Shown: positions 35,990-45,655 of the stretch, in pieces
Position numbering within the stretch: position 1 is the stretch's first letter
How the letters are laid out: each line of letters begins with the position of its first letter
Source of the DNA: Gimesia alba
GTDB lineage: Bacteria > Planctomycetota > Planctomycetia > Planctomycetales > Planctomycetaceae
Direction of reading: 5' to 3'
Length of the DNA: 64,000 nucleotides
Assembly: GCF_007744675.1 (NCBI RefSeq)
Contig: NZ_CP036269.1
Location: forward strand, 372,001-436,000
The notes under the pieces: model-generated
What the model saw: only the letters and a program-made list of their open reading frames with translations
The model's database searches: none
Told to the model about the DNA's origin: nothing
Program-made: the position numbers and the translations under genes

Positions 35990-37021
35990 CTATTTCTTGA
36001 CAGGTAAAGAGGGGTGGAACCCGGGGATCTTGCAGGGAATTCGATACAGACCGCTTCCAGCGGTGATATATAGCGTGGAAGCATCATCGCCGATTCCAAA
36101 GGTACAATTGGTTGGCAGTGTGGGAGTCGGAATGTAAGCCAGTTCTTTTCCTTCGGGAGAAAAGACGACAATCCCAAATCGGCTCTCCGCCCGGAAGGCG
36201 GCATAGATATTGCCTTTCTGGTCAACCGTCATGCCGTCAATGCCGGTCTCTTTCCCACCAAAGTCAGCCAGTACTTTTTTCTTACCCAGCGATCCATCTT
36301 TTTTAATCGGAAACGCATTCAGAGTCATTCGTTTTTTCGGATTTTGGGGTGGTTCTTTTTCAAGACCGGTGACACCATTGTCAGTTTCTGCCACATATAG
36401 CGTTTTTCCATCGGGAGATACGACTGTCCCATTGGGCTTGGTGATGTCGGTTGTGGCTCGGTGGACCGTTTTGGTTTTGGGGTCGTAGCGGAAGACACTC
36501 ATGTGATCGAGTTCCAGAGGCTCGGTGCCGACATATCGGGGGTCGGTGAAATAGACCCAGCCTTTGGGGTGAACGACCAGGTCATTCGGAGCGTTGAATT
36601 TCTTTCCCTCAAATTGATCAACAATGCATTTTACTTTTCCCTGCTTCGTGATACGGGCCAGACATTGTTTTCCATTATTGGCACCGCAGGCCGCCAGCAT
36701 GTTTCCTTTCTGGTCGATCATCAAACCGTTACTTTGTCCGCTATCGGCGCTGAAGACAGTGGTTTTGCCCGTTGCAGGATCAAAGGCCATAATCTTACCA
36801 AGACCGCCTGCGAAATTGATATCGCTGAAATAGATGATGCCATCCACGTCGACGCAGGCACCTTCAGTGAAGCCTTTATCGACCCAGAGTTCTTCCACTT
36901 TCGATTGCGGAGAGACAACGGACGCATCCCCCGAGGGGGCAGGTGTCGCCGCATAGACCATGGAACCTGCGAATCCTGAAATAGCCATTCCCCAAACAAA
37001 AATCTGTTGCCAGTGAATCAT
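35990..37021 (-). CDS. Secreted SMP-30/gluconolactonase-like protein
   Basis: This 343-aa protein has a signal peptide (about 1-25) and a six-bladed propeller. Likely metal ligands are Glu in GFTEGACVD, Asn in NAPNDLVVHPKG, and Asp in TGIDGMTVDQKG, in the SMP-30/gluconolactonase order. PNGTVVSPDGKTLYVAETD marks another blade. Members are Ca- or Zn-dependent lactonases. Export suggests action on an extracellular sugar lactone, but the exact substrate is unknown. It converges with the glycosyltransferase gene only 5 bases away. Confidence 0.9.
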   Translation of the reverse strand: MIHWQQIFVWGMAISGFAGSMVYAATPAPSGDASVVSPQSKVEELWVDKGFTEGACVDVDGIIYFSDINFAGGLGKIMAFDPATGKTTVFSADSGQSNGLMIDQKGNMLAACGANNGKQCLARITKQGKVKCIVDQFEGKKFNAPNDLVVHPKGWVYFTDPRYVGTEPLELDHMSVFRYDPKTKTVHRATTDITKPNGTVVSPDGKTLYVAETDNGVTGLEKEPPQNPKKRMTLNAFPIKKDGSLGKKKVLADFGGKETGIDGMTVDQKGNIYAAFRAESRFGIVVFSPEGKELAYIPTPTLPTNCTFGIGDDASTLYITAGSGLYRIPCKIPGFHPSLPVKK

Positions 37022-37115
37022 GGTTTGTTCCTCTCTGTCGTTGTGTTTTACAAAACGAGCGGTTTCGATTTATTGTGAAGACGTCACATCTTTTTTCTAA
37101 TTCGTCATTGGAATT

Positions 37116-37802
37116 TCACGATTCCAATTGGTCTGGAGTCTCATCCGCAGGAGCCTGATTGTGATGATTGCGGACCAGCCACAGGGAAGGGACCGCCAGG
37201 ATTGCACCGGCAATAGGGCCGACAAAATAGAGCCAGAGCGAGTTCAGGTTTCCGCTGACCAGCGCCGGGGCTAATGAACGGGCCGGGTTCATGGAGGCAC
37301 CGCAGATCGGACCAGCAAACATCGCTTCCAGCGCGATCACCGAGCCGATGGCGACTCCGGCCAGAATCCCGGTTTCCTTCGCGCCCGTACTCACGCACAA
37401 CACGACGAACATCAGCATCCAGGTCAAAACGAGTTCCAAAATCAGCGATTGCATGTCACTCCCGGCAGGAAGCGTCATGCCATAATTGGCCAAGCTTGGG
37501 AAAGTCAGTTTTAATAACAGGCACGCTGCCAGTGCGCCGATCACCTGACAGATAATATAAGGAATCACCTCTTTCCCGGGAAAACGTCGTGCGACCCAGA
37601 ACGCGATTGTGACTGCTGGATTGATATGCGCGCCGGAGATTTCACCAATCGCATAAATTACCGAAGTAACCACCATCCCAAAGACAAGGGCAATCCCGAC
37701 ATGGGTGACTGTTCCCCCAGAGACCTGATTTGTGACGATGGCACCTGCACCCGAAAATAGCAGGATAAAGGTGCCAAAAATTTCCGCATAGTATTTCTGC
37801 AT
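37116..37802 (-). CDS. MIP-family channel, aquaporin type
   Basis: This is a 228-aa protein with six membrane helices and the two half-helix motifs N61-P62-A63 (GAHINPAVTIAFW) and N172-P173-A174-R175 (GASMNPARSLAPA). The residue after the second NPAR is Ser rather than the Asp of glycerol facilitators, which favours a water channel. The ATG is directly preceded by bases shared with the next gene region; the phytanoyl-type dioxygenase gene lies 32 bases upstream on the same strand, so the two may be co-transcribed. Confidence 0.92.
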   Translation of the reverse strand: MQKYYAEIFGTFILLFSGAGAIVTNQVSGGTVTHVGIALVFGMVVTSVIYAIGEISGAHINPAVTIAFWVARRFPGKEVIPYIICQVIGALAACLLLKLTFPSLANYGMTLPAGSDMQSLILELVLTWMLMFVVLCVSTGAKETGILAGVAIGSVIALEAMFAGPICGASMNPARSLAPALVSGNLNSLWLYFVGPIAGAILAVPSLWLVRNHHNQAPADETPDQLES

Positions 37803-37834
37803 CAGTGATGGATTCCAGGTTGCGGGATCAATGT

Positions 37835-38671
37835 TTAATCGTTTTCAGGACGGGCAGGGTTAAGCCAGTGACCGGACGGATCAGAACCAGACACAATTAC
37901 TCCTTTGGCGTTCCAGTCCATGCCGGCGCGGACGTCGGTGGCACAATACCGGAGTGTCAAACCACAGCGTCTGCGGTCTGACTCGTTCGCTTCGGAACCG
38001 TGGAGCAGCAGATCGGAGTGAATAGAAATTTCGCCCGCTTGCAGCGAGTCGTCAATCGGGGAACCATATTGCTCGGGATTATCAATCGTCTGATTGAGCA
38101 CGTTGTCTTCATGTGAGCCACTCGGACGATAGGTCATATGTCCGTGATGATGGCTGCCGGCAATGAATCGCATGTTGGCATTTTCAGGGTCGGCATTATC
38201 GATGGCCAGCCAGACGGTGACCGCCTTCGAAGGAGACAAAGGCCAATAGCTGGCATCCTGATGCCAGGCAACCGATTTTCCATCATGAGGCATCTTACAA
38301 AAGAAATGCGAACCCCAGGCGACCAGATTTTCTCCCAGCAGATCTTTCACGTACGCCACAATTTTGGGATGCGTCAGCAGATCGTAGACTTTGCCATACT
38401 TCATGTGGGCGGTGCTGATGGAATAGCTGTTCCCGCCGGCTGCGATGACAGTTTCCAGTAGACGGTCAAAGTACTCTCGATTCTCCGCTACTTCCTGATC
38501 ATCGAAAATGCGAAGACTGCGCAGATAACCGTCCCGATTGAATTGCTCGATCTGCTCAACGTATAACAGCGCCGGGTTCGTGGTTGTGGAAGGGTAGAAC
38601 TTCAGATCACGCTCAATTTGAGACAAGTCTTCTTCCTGAGGAACTGCCTGGAATTCTTTCGATTCAGCCAT
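37835..38671 (-). CDS. Phytanoyl-CoA dioxygenase family protein
   Basis: This is a 278-aa Fe(II)/2-oxoglutarate oxygenase. The iron triad is H-x-D in WHQDASYWPL and a late His in HSDLLLHGSEAN; an Arg in RRRCGLTLRYC is placed for the 2-oxoglutarate carboxylate. GSHHHGHM lies between them. Members hydroxylate diverse small molecules, and the substrate is not inferable here. It is distinct from the PhnY*-type enzyme at 22707-23489 and has no HD-oxygenase partner nearby. Confidence 0.88.
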   Translation of the reverse strand: MAESKEFQAVPQEEDLSQIERDLKFYPSTTTNPALLYVEQIEQFNRDGYLRSLRIFDDQEVAENREYFDRLLETVIAAGGNSYSISTAHMKYGKVYDLLTHPKIVAYVKDLLGENLVAWGSHFFCKMPHDGKSVAWHQDASYWPLSPSKAVTVWLAIDNADPENANMRFIAGSHHHGHMTYRPSGSHEDNVLNQTIDNPEQYGSPIDDSLQAGEISIHSDLLLHGSEANESDRRRCGLTLRYCATDVRAGMDWNAKGVIVSGSDPSGHWLNPARPEND

Positions 38672-38925
38672 GGTGCGTCTCTTTGTGTTAAGATAAAGAG
38701 TAAATCAGTCATGAGAGCGATGCGAGACACCGAACCCCCTGACAGAAAACTGGTTCTATTGTAAATAGGGATAGGCTTCGGAACAACTTAGTAGGGGGGG
38801 TTCGTACATTTTACGTAGGGAAGGCCTGAGGATTTAGGATATGGCAAAAATGTAACTGATAACCAGGGATTGGAATAGAGTGCTTTTCAAGTACTGAAAT
38901 CGGTCTGTGCTATTCATTTCTATTT

Positions 38926-39555
38926 ATGATTGAGAGAAGCATTAATTGGATGCTATTAAGAATTGAATCTATGATGAACGAAATTAACCGCATTAAGGTA
39001 GAAGCAAAAAAAGAAGTTCTGAGCTTACTGCAAAGATGCTTTGAGGTTGATCGATTATTTCCAGAGCTTCAACGGACTTTTCAGTTGATCTCCAGCCGGC
39101 TTGTATGGATTGATCCCTTTGTGATTACACTTCAGGAAACAAAAAACAACATAGATCCCTGGTACTATGACACTGAATTTCAATCTGACTATTCGATCGT
39201 CTTGCAGCAGGCTAGTGAATCTAAATATTTATTTAGAGAATTCAACTATTGGAATTTGGACGATGATGTTAAAGAGAACGAGGAAATAGTAAATCAAATC
39301 TTATCCTGGTCAGCGACGCGTAAACCCAAAAATGTCAGAGAGATTATGGGGTTGATTAAAGATGGTTTTTGGAGATTTGATACTCAGACAATTCCAAAGC
39401 TATCCGCACAATGCCCAGCTGATATACAGGAGCTGATTTCGTGGGATGAGAAATGTGTCCTGACTGGTACAAATATGCAAAACATGGATGTGATTACCAG
39501 GGAGCAATGGAAGCAGGTTGCAGAGAGAGAACAATGGTACAATGATGAAAAGTAA
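38926..39555 (+). CDS. AT-rich gene of unknown function
   Basis: This 209-aa predicted soluble protein is rich in Glu, Lys, Ile, Asn and Trp. No family, signal peptide or membrane segment was recognised. Base composition is clearly more A/T-rich than the neighbouring genes, which suggests recent arrival or weak constraint. It converges with the ExbB-like gene 30 bases away and has no partner on its own strand. An internal ATG at 38971 (MMNEINRIK) is an alternative start. No strong ribosome site is visible, so I hold it as probable rather than certain. Confidence 0.6.
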   Translation: MIERSINWMLLRIESMMNEINRIKVEAKKEVLSLLQRCFEVDRLFPELQRTFQLISSRLVWIDPFVITLQETKNNIDPWYYDTEFQSDYSIVLQQASESKYLFREFNYWNLDDDVKENEEIVNQILSWSATRKPKNVREIMGLIKDGFWRFDTQTIPKLSAQCPADIQELISWDEKCVLTGTNMQNMDVITREQWKQVAEREQWYNDEK

Positions 39556-39584
39556 CAGGGCAATGATGATTCAAACCCGTGTTG

Positions 39585-40568
39585 TTACGACTTACTCGTC
39601 GTTTTATCCGGTTTGGCTTTGGGAGTCGACGCAGTGGCTGTTTTGCGGCTGGCGGCATTGGATGCCAGGCCTTCCGCCGAGATGAGATGCACTAAGTCTT
39701 GTGCATTTTGGTCCATTTCCATGACCAGTCCATCCACGCGGCCTGCCAGGTACATATACATGATGAGCGAGGGGATCGCGATTCCCAGACCGAAGGCCGT
39801 TGTTAACAGGGCCATCGCAATTCCGACAGCCAGCTCTTCGGCTTTGCCCATTGCGCTACTGTTGGCAATTTCATTGAATGCCTGAATCATACCGATGACG
39901 GTTCCCAGCAGACCCATCAGGGGGGCTACGGTAGCCACGCCATTGATGACGCGCAAGTGTTTGCGGAGTTGCGAGAGTTGTCGCTCGCCGCCATCGATGA
40001 TGGCCTGTTCGACTTCGACACTGGGTTTGCCCCACTTGCGAACACCGTGCGCAAAGACCGAGGCTATGGGGCTCGGATTTTCTTCGCAGAGTTTCAGTGC
40101 GGAGCGCGCATTGAGTTTCCCATCCTTCAGGAGTTTCAGGAATCGGCTCACAAAATGTCGGGGGATCACACGTCCTGACCTGAGAATGACCAGTCGCTCA
40201 ATAATAAACCACATGGAAATGATCGAGGCAATCACAAACGGCAGGAGAAAATAACCCATCTCCTGAATGATGTCTTCCGGCGTGGAAGGAATGACCGTAT
40301 TCCGTTTGATCGGCTGGCCGTCTTCAGGCAGTGGTCCATTGGGATCAGTGACCTCCACCATTTTTCCATTGACCGATTCCACGAATTTGGGTAGCCGTTC
40401 CTGAGCTTCTGCAGAACCGGAAAACAGCAATAGCGATATCACAGGAATCATGATGAGCTGCAGCAGAAACCGAGAAAGTCGCTCGTAAGAGAAAATCGCA
40501 CACTGTCCCTGATCGGAGTGATCAGCGGAAGGCTGTTTTGGGCTGCTGATAAAATTGATCATGTGCAA
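39585..40568 (-). CDS. MotA/TolQ/ExbB-family proton channel protein
   Basis: This 327-aa protein has an N-terminal membrane or signal segment (about 35-54) that many planctomycete ExbB proteins share, then three helices typical of ExbB. The conserved core is [21 protein letters not shown] and [23 protein letters not shown]. ExbB/TolQ complexes couple proton flow to envelope work. The partner ExbD/TolR is not next to it. The large TPR gene lies 223 bases upstream on the same strand. The tail is a Lys/Thr/Ser-rich disordered stretch. Confidence 0.92.
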   Translation of the reverse strand: MHMINFISSPKQPSADHSDQGQCAIFSYERLSRFLLQLIMIPVISLLLFSGSAEAQERLPKFVESVNGKMVEVTDPNGPLPEDGQPIKRNTVIPSTPEDIIQEMGYFLLPFVIASIISMWFIIERLVILRSGRVIPRHFVSRFLKLLKDGKLNARSALKLCEENPSPIASVFAHGVRKWGKPSVEVEQAIIDGGERQLSQLRKHLRVINGVATVAPLMGLLGTVIGMIQAFNEIANSSAMGKAEELAVGIAMALLTTAFGLGIAIPSLIMYMYLAGRVDGLVMEMDQNAQDLVHLISAEGLASNAASRKTATASTPKAKPDKTTSKS

Positions 40569-40791
40569 TGAAAGTCACTCTAAATTGAATGGAGACGTGC
40601 CACAGGTTTCTGATGCTGGCCTGATTCAGGTCTAATACTGCGCTGTTGGAACTGAAAAACCTGAGATTGTAATTACGATACTTTTACATGATGAGACCTA
40701 GTTTACGTCAGTTTGGTTTTCCCGTCGAGTCTGGAATCGGAATTCCCAGGCGGAACCGGCGGTGATGAAAGTCTGCAGAAGGGGGCAGGGA

Positions 40792-43700
40792 CTATTGTTT
40801 CTTGTTGATTTGAGCCTGAACAGCCTTTAGGCGTTCTTTGACGCGAGGTACCAGTTCATGTTCAGGGAAACGCTTCAGGAAGTCCTGATATGTTTTTAAC
40901 GCCTGAGCCCATTCGTTCAGCGCTTCGTGGCACGTCCCCGCCTGAAACAGGGCCGGGGCCTGCCATTCGGGAAATTTATACTGGATATCGACTTGCAGAT
41001 ATGCCAGGAGTGCTTCCTTGAACTTTTCCTGAATCATCAGGGTTTCCGCCAGTAAGAACTGGCACTTGGCTGCGGTTTCGGTGCGTCTGCCATTTTCGGA
41101 ATCGATAATCTGCTGAAAGACCTTGCGGGCCTCTGCAAATTTTGCCTGATTTTTCAAACTGCGTCCGAGTACTTCATCCGCCTGATACAGAAAGGGGCTT
41201 TTCGAATCCCAACTGCGGAACCGATCAACCGTTTGTTGGACTTCGTCATATTTTTTCTGACGGAAATAGGTTTCTGCTAACAGCACCCAGACGCGCGGGT
41301 ACCAGGGTTCCTGTCCCAGTTTCTCTGTTTTCTTGCCATCGACCAGTTTCAATAATTCCTTCTGGGCGGCTTCCACCTGATTTTGATAGAGGGCCGCCTC
41401 GGCCTGATGGAATTGGGCAAACGCCACGTATTCGTTCTTGGGAAATCGCTTGAGTAATGCTTTCGAAAATTTTTCAACCTGATCCCATTTTTGCAGTTCC
41501 AGATTGATTTCGATTAGCCGATACAGGGACACCTGCTGTACCTTTTCATCGGACTTGGGTGAAGCCTGCAATTCGTCAAATGATTTCGCTGCTGCTTCCA
41601 GCTTGCCGGCGATTAAATCACTTTCCGCCAGGCTCAACCGGGCATTGTCGGCCAGATCACTCTCAGGGGTTTCTTTTACCAGGCGTCGAAAGATCGCATC
41701 CGACTGTTCAAACTGTTCTGCTTCGTAATTGATTAACGCCCATTCATCCAGGATCTTGTCCAGGTTGTCTGCTTTAGGAAATTTTTCCAGCAGTGTTTCG
41801 TAGGCTTTGTTGACGTCATCGATTTTATTTAACTGAAACAGGGTGCGTGCTGCCTGCAAGCCAGCCAGCATCGCGTAACGTGAAGGAGCAAATTGCGCTA
41901 ATGTTTTTTGATACACGGCGACTGCTGCCTCCAGCTGCTTGTTGCTTTCCAGGCTGCGACCTTGCATATAGGTCGCTTCAGCAGCGAGCGGGCTTTTGGG
42001 AAATTCTTTGACAAACTGTTCAAAGTGAGCAGCCGCCTGTTGATTTTCACCCAGTTGAAATTCACTCCACGCCAAGCCGGAAAGGCCAGCCGGATATTCC
42101 GGTGAATCCGAACCGAGCTTGACGATTTCCTCGAAGAATATTTTAGACCGTTCCCACTGCTTTTTCTCGTAGTTTCGTTCTGCTAACTGGCGATACGTTT
42201 GAATGAGCAGATCGGCGTCCGGCTTTCGTGTCTGCAATTGCTTGAGGTACTGATCGACTTCTTTCGGCTTTTCATTTTTGTCGGTGATGATGATCAGATT
42301 TGCCAGGATCTGATTAAATCGGACTTCATCGGGAAATTGTTTCAGATATTCTTTTGAAAGCGATTCTGCTTCGGCATACTTCTGCAGTGAATTAAAACTG
42401 TTACTCTGCAGAATCAGCGCGTCGGCATATTCGCTTGATGCTTTGTCAGTTTTTGGATCTTTTAAATACGACTCCAGAACTTGAATCGACTTGTCATACT
42501 CTTTTAATTTCTGATATGTGCGTGCCAGATAAAGCCGGGCCAGCAGTCGGGTATTTTCGAGCTTCGTTTGATCTAACACCGTCTGGAAGTGATTCAGTGC
42601 TGCCTTAAGATCTTCTGGCTTACCTTTGGCATCGCGGATGCGGCCTTTGAGTAGTTCCTGGTGCAGTCGCAGACCGCTTTGGGGATACGCTTTTTCAAAC
42701 TGTCCCGCCAGTTGCTCGGCTTCTGCCAGTTGATCTGTCAGCATGGCGGCTTCAACGGCAAAATGCAGACTGTCGTCGGCGAGATCGCTCTTGGGCGATT
42801 GCTTTACCAGTTCGAGGAATAAGGTTTTGGCAGCCGCCGGTTTCCCGGAACGTAACAAAGCGTCGGCCAGTTGGTAGTTTGTTAATTCTTTTTGTTGGGG
42901 AGTCGGGTTTGATTTGAGCGCCTGTTCAAAGGCGGTAATCGCATCAGTGAGTTGACCGGCTCCCTTCAGGCTGACCCCTTTCCAATACAGAGCATTTGCA
43001 GCCTGTTTCGGATCTTTGGCGACGATTTCAAACTGTTCGATGGCTTTTGCGTATTCACGCAGATCGTAAAACGCGTACCCGGCATTCAGCCGGGCTGTGA
43101 TTCCCAAAGGACTCTCCGGAAACTTCACCGGTAGTTCCAGAAAAGCCTTGGCCGCTTCCTGAAATTGTCCACGATCAAACAGCGATGTTGCTAATGACAT
43201 CTGTGCGTCGCTGGCACGAGAATGATTTTTTTTGCCAGCGATTTCTTTGAATCGCTTTTCTGCTTCGTCAGGCTGTTTGTTCCGCAAATACGCAGACGCG
43301 AGACCGAATTGTGAGTCTTCGGACATGGCCCCTTTGGGGTGCCGCTCCAGAGATCTCTGAAAACTTTTGATTGCCAGTTCGGCGTTGCCACGCCTGAGCA
43401 TCACATCGCCAAAATAGGGATAGGCCCATTCTTCCAAAGCATGATTGGGATACAGTTTGAGAAAGTCTGTGAATTCCTTTTCCGCCGAGTCCAGATCATC
43501 CAGCAGATAACTGCATTCCGCGATGCGGTAGAGCGCATCGGGCAGGTTTTTGTTTTTGGGATACTGCTTGGCATAATCCCGCAGAACGTCCCGGGCTTCC
43601 TTGTATTTCTGCTGATTGACGAGTGTCAGGCCGAGATAAAATTTCGCCAGAGGGACATTCTCATGCGTCGGATAATTTTTCAGATATTTCTGAAAGGTCT

Positions 43701-43926
43701 CCGTCGCCAGTTCCCAGCGGTTTTGTTTATAGAGTCCGATGGCCAGCTGAAATTCATCAGAGGCTTTATCCGCCTGCGCGAACGAAGCAGGAAGTAAGGC
43801 CAGAACCAGGGCAATCAGACAGAGTCTGTTTAAATGCAAGTCAGATAAAATGGAGAGCTGGATACGGTGAATCATCATATTGGAATTGTCAGATCGATCT
43901 AAACTAGTAAAGTAACGCTCCCTCAT
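40792..43926 (-). CDS. Large exported TPR-repeat protein
   Basis: This is a 1044-aa protein made almost wholly of tetratricopeptide-type helical pairs, for example LAKFYLGLTLVNQQKYKEA and YADALILQSNSFNSLQKYAEA, from about residue 55 to the end. A hydrophobic segment LNRLCLIALVLALLPASFAQA serves as signal peptide. It probably scaffolds an envelope complex. Being upstream of the ExbB-like gene recalls Tol-Pal/CpoB-style arrangements, but that is inference. The start is unclear: the given ATG precedes an unusually long n-region, and the ATG at 43876-43878 (MMIHRIQ) is an attractive alternative. Confidence 0.88.
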   Translation of the reverse strand: MRERYFTSLDRSDNSNMMIHRIQLSILSDLHLNRLCLIALVLALLPASFAQADKASDEFQLAIGLYKQNRWELATETFQKYLKNYPTHENVPLAKFYLGLTLVNQQKYKEARDVLRDYAKQYPKNKNLPDALYRIAECSYLLDDLDSAEKEFTDFLKLYPNHALEEWAYPYFGDVMLRRGNAELAIKSFQRSLERHPKGAMSEDSQFGLASAYLRNKQPDEAEKRFKEIAGKKNHSRASDAQMSLATSLFDRGQFQEAAKAFLELPVKFPESPLGITARLNAGYAFYDLREYAKAIEQFEIVAKDPKQAANALYWKGVSLKGAGQLTDAITAFEQALKSNPTPQQKELTNYQLADALLRSGKPAAAKTLFLELVKQSPKSDLADDSLHFAVEAAMLTDQLAEAEQLAGQFEKAYPQSGLRLHQELLKGRIRDAKGKPEDLKAALNHFQTVLDQTKLENTRLLARLYLARTYQKLKEYDKSIQVLESYLKDPKTDKASSEYADALILQSNSFNSLQKYAEAESLSKEYLKQFPDEVRFNQILANLIIITDKNEKPKEVDQYLKQLQTRKPDADLLIQTYRQLAERNYEKKQWERSKIFFEEIVKLGSDSPEYPAGLSGLAWSEFQLGENQQAAAHFEQFVKEFPKSPLAAEATYMQGRSLESNKQLEAAVAVYQKTLAQFAPSRYAMLAGLQAARTLFQLNKIDDVNKAYETLLEKFPKADNLDKILDEWALINYEAEQFEQSDAIFRRLVKETPESDLADNARLSLAESDLIAGKLEAAAKSFDELQASPKSDEKVQQVSLYRLIEINLELQKWDQVEKFSKALLKRFPKNEYVAFAQFHQAEAALYQNQVEAAQKELLKLVDGKKTEKLGQEPWYPRVWVLLAETYFRQKKYDEVQQTVDRFRSWDSKSPFLYQADEVLGRSLKNQAKFAEARKVFQQIIDSENGRRTETAAKCQFLLAETLMIQEKFKEALLAYLQVDIQYKFPEWQAPALFQAGTCHEALNEWAQALKTYQDFLKRFPEHELVPRVKERLKAVQAQINKKQ

Positions 43927-44033
43927 ATTATCGAGGGATTTCAGGCAGAGGCAAGCGGCGTTACTGAAATCTCCCTCTGTAGAAGTGAAAACCTGGTCGA
44001 TCGAACGCTTTCGGTATCGGTAAAAGCTCCGAA

Positions 44034-44070
44034 AACACCAGCCTGAAAGACATTACTTCAAACTGGTGTT
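44034..44070 (-). terminator. Possible terminator of the CE15-like esterase gene
   Basis: Perfect 8-base arms AACACCAG (44034-44041) and CTGGTGTT (44063-44070) lie about 35 bases past the esterase stop on the minus strand, followed by GTTTTCGG. The 21-base loop is long, so the element is uncertain. Confidence 0.42.
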
Positions 44071-44103
44071 CAGATTATTGTTTTACGAGAACAACTCCCA
44101 ATG

Positions 44104-45429
44104 TTAGCTGCCTTTGAAGTGTGTGTCTGCAAAATCGAGGTATTGTTGCCAGTCAAAATCGGTGACATCATGTTTGCCAGTCCGCATATGATATCCCATC
44201 TGCTTTTGGATCGGCTGATTGACTTTCGGCATTTCTTTGGCACCGAATCCTGATGTTCCCAATAGTTCATAAACTGGCTCAGCGTACTTTACGGATAAGA
44301 ATTCCCCTTTGGGATCTGCCCATCGATCATCCTCGGCACTGGCAACATACACGGGACGCGGGGCGATCAGAGAGATCAACATGTGTTGATCCACGGGTAA
44401 CTTATTTTCTTTATCGATGTACTTGTTGAAATTGTCACAGAACCAATGTGGAAATGCATTATTGATGACATTCAGTGTCTCTCCGAAACGGCGTCGGCTG
44501 AGAGCCGCTCCGCCACATCCGGAGTCATTCGAAATCACCAGCGCAAAACGTGGGTCTTGCGCACCGGCCCAGAGGGATGTCTTACCGAGGCGCGAATGTC
44601 CCATGACGGCGACCTTGTTCGCGTCGATCTGCTTGTCGGTTTCCAGGTAATCCAGGGCGCGACTGAGTCCCCAGGCCCAGGCCGAGATGGTGCCCCATTC
44701 ATCGGGGGTGGGTTTTTGTTTCGCGTTATAGATCGCGTGGATTCCGTTTTTAAAACCATCGTCATAATCGGGATCGATATCGCCGCAGTAGATGGCGACC
44801 AGTCCGTAGCCACGATCAATGATCTTTTCGATGGGCCAGCGTGAAGCCGAGGCCCCACGCGATTTTTCTGTGGCGCGGTGATCTACAATGCCTTTATCTT
44901 TATTAGCACGCATCCAATGATCGTTGAGTTTGACATCTTTTTCTTCGGTGATGGTATGGTTGCCATAAAAGTTGAGTCCCATGAAGACAGGTACCGGTTT
45001 CGTGGCTTTGGCGGGCAGATAGATCAACAGATCCATCCGCGGCTCTTCTTTTTTACCCGAGAAATAAACAGAGACCTCTTTGCGGATCGCTTTGCCGCCC
45101 AAGGCATCGTTTTTGACTGACGTGACTTCAAACAGCATGTCTTGGGGAGCAGCAGGGCTTTTTCCGTAAACTTCACTTTCAAACAGATGCAATACTTCAG
45201 GCCGTCTGACTTTCCACCAGAGTTCAGCCGAATCCACCTGCTTGCCATCCGCAGTCACCAACGGATCGGGCAATTCGAACTTTGGAACTTTTGCTTCGTC
45301 ATAGTTAGGTTTGGGACGCTGTGCCTGACTGGTTTGACTGCAAATCAGGCAGATGCTGAAGACAAGGGCGGTGGTAAGGAGCAGTCGTTTCATATCCTGA
45401 GGGCTTTCGTTCTGGTGGGATTTCATCAA
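44104..45429 (-). CDS. Secreted CE15-like esterase (glucuronoyl/acetyl-xylan esterase family)
   Basis: This 441-aa alpha/beta hydrolase has a signal peptide (MKRLLLTTALVFSICLIC, about 13-36). The nucleophile is S279 in GHSRLGK, matching the GCSRxGK signature of glucuronoyl esterases except for His in place of Cys. The segment ISNDSGCGGAALSRRRFGE is a strong family block and H420 (GKHDVTD) is the likely catalytic His. Such enzymes cleave ester bonds in plant or algal cell-wall polymers. A downstream in-frame ATG at 45393 gives a tighter signal peptide. Confidence 0.88.
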   Translation of the reverse strand: MMKSHQNESPQDMKRLLLTTALVFSICLICSQTSQAQRPKPNYDEAKVPKFELPDPLVTADGKQVDSAELWWKVRRPEVLHLFESEVYGKSPAAPQDMLFEVTSVKNDALGGKAIRKEVSVYFSGKKEEPRMDLLIYLPAKATKPVPVFMGLNFYGNHTITEEKDVKLNDHWMRANKDKGIVDHRATEKSRGASASRWPIEKIIDRGYGLVAIYCGDIDPDYDDGFKNGIHAIYNAKQKPTPDEWGTISAWAWGLSRALDYLETDKQIDANKVAVMGHSRLGKTSLWAGAQDPRFALVISNDSGCGGAALSRRRFGETLNVINNAFPHWFCDNFNKYIDKENKLPVDQHMLISLIAPRPVYVASAEDDRWADPKGEFLSVKYAEPVYELLGTSGFGAKEMPKVNQPIQKQMGYHMRTGKHDVTDFDWQQYLDFADTHFKGS

Positions 45430-45655
45430 TCTGAAGTCTGTCTCAGTTACTTGGAACCATTCAAACTATCATAATACAGACAGAGATTTCAAATCTCTAT
45501 TCTAAAATCGTGCCCCTTTCCGCAACGATTGACAATAAGAAATCGAGCTGGGCTGCAATAGACCCGTTTTTTATATCTTTTGAACCACGAAACTCACGAA
45601 AATTTTTATATATGCAGGTCGGGGGAATCGAGGCGATTCACTGTTAGCCAGGCCA

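Noticed and set aside
37107..37128. Hairpin overlapping the aquaporin stop codon
   Set aside because: The 8-base A/T-rich stem lacks a U run on the minus strand, so it is not a credible terminator.
43339..43797. 152-codon open frame on the plus strand
   Set aside because: Antisense to the TPR protein; no motifs. Such long shadows are common opposite TPR genes.
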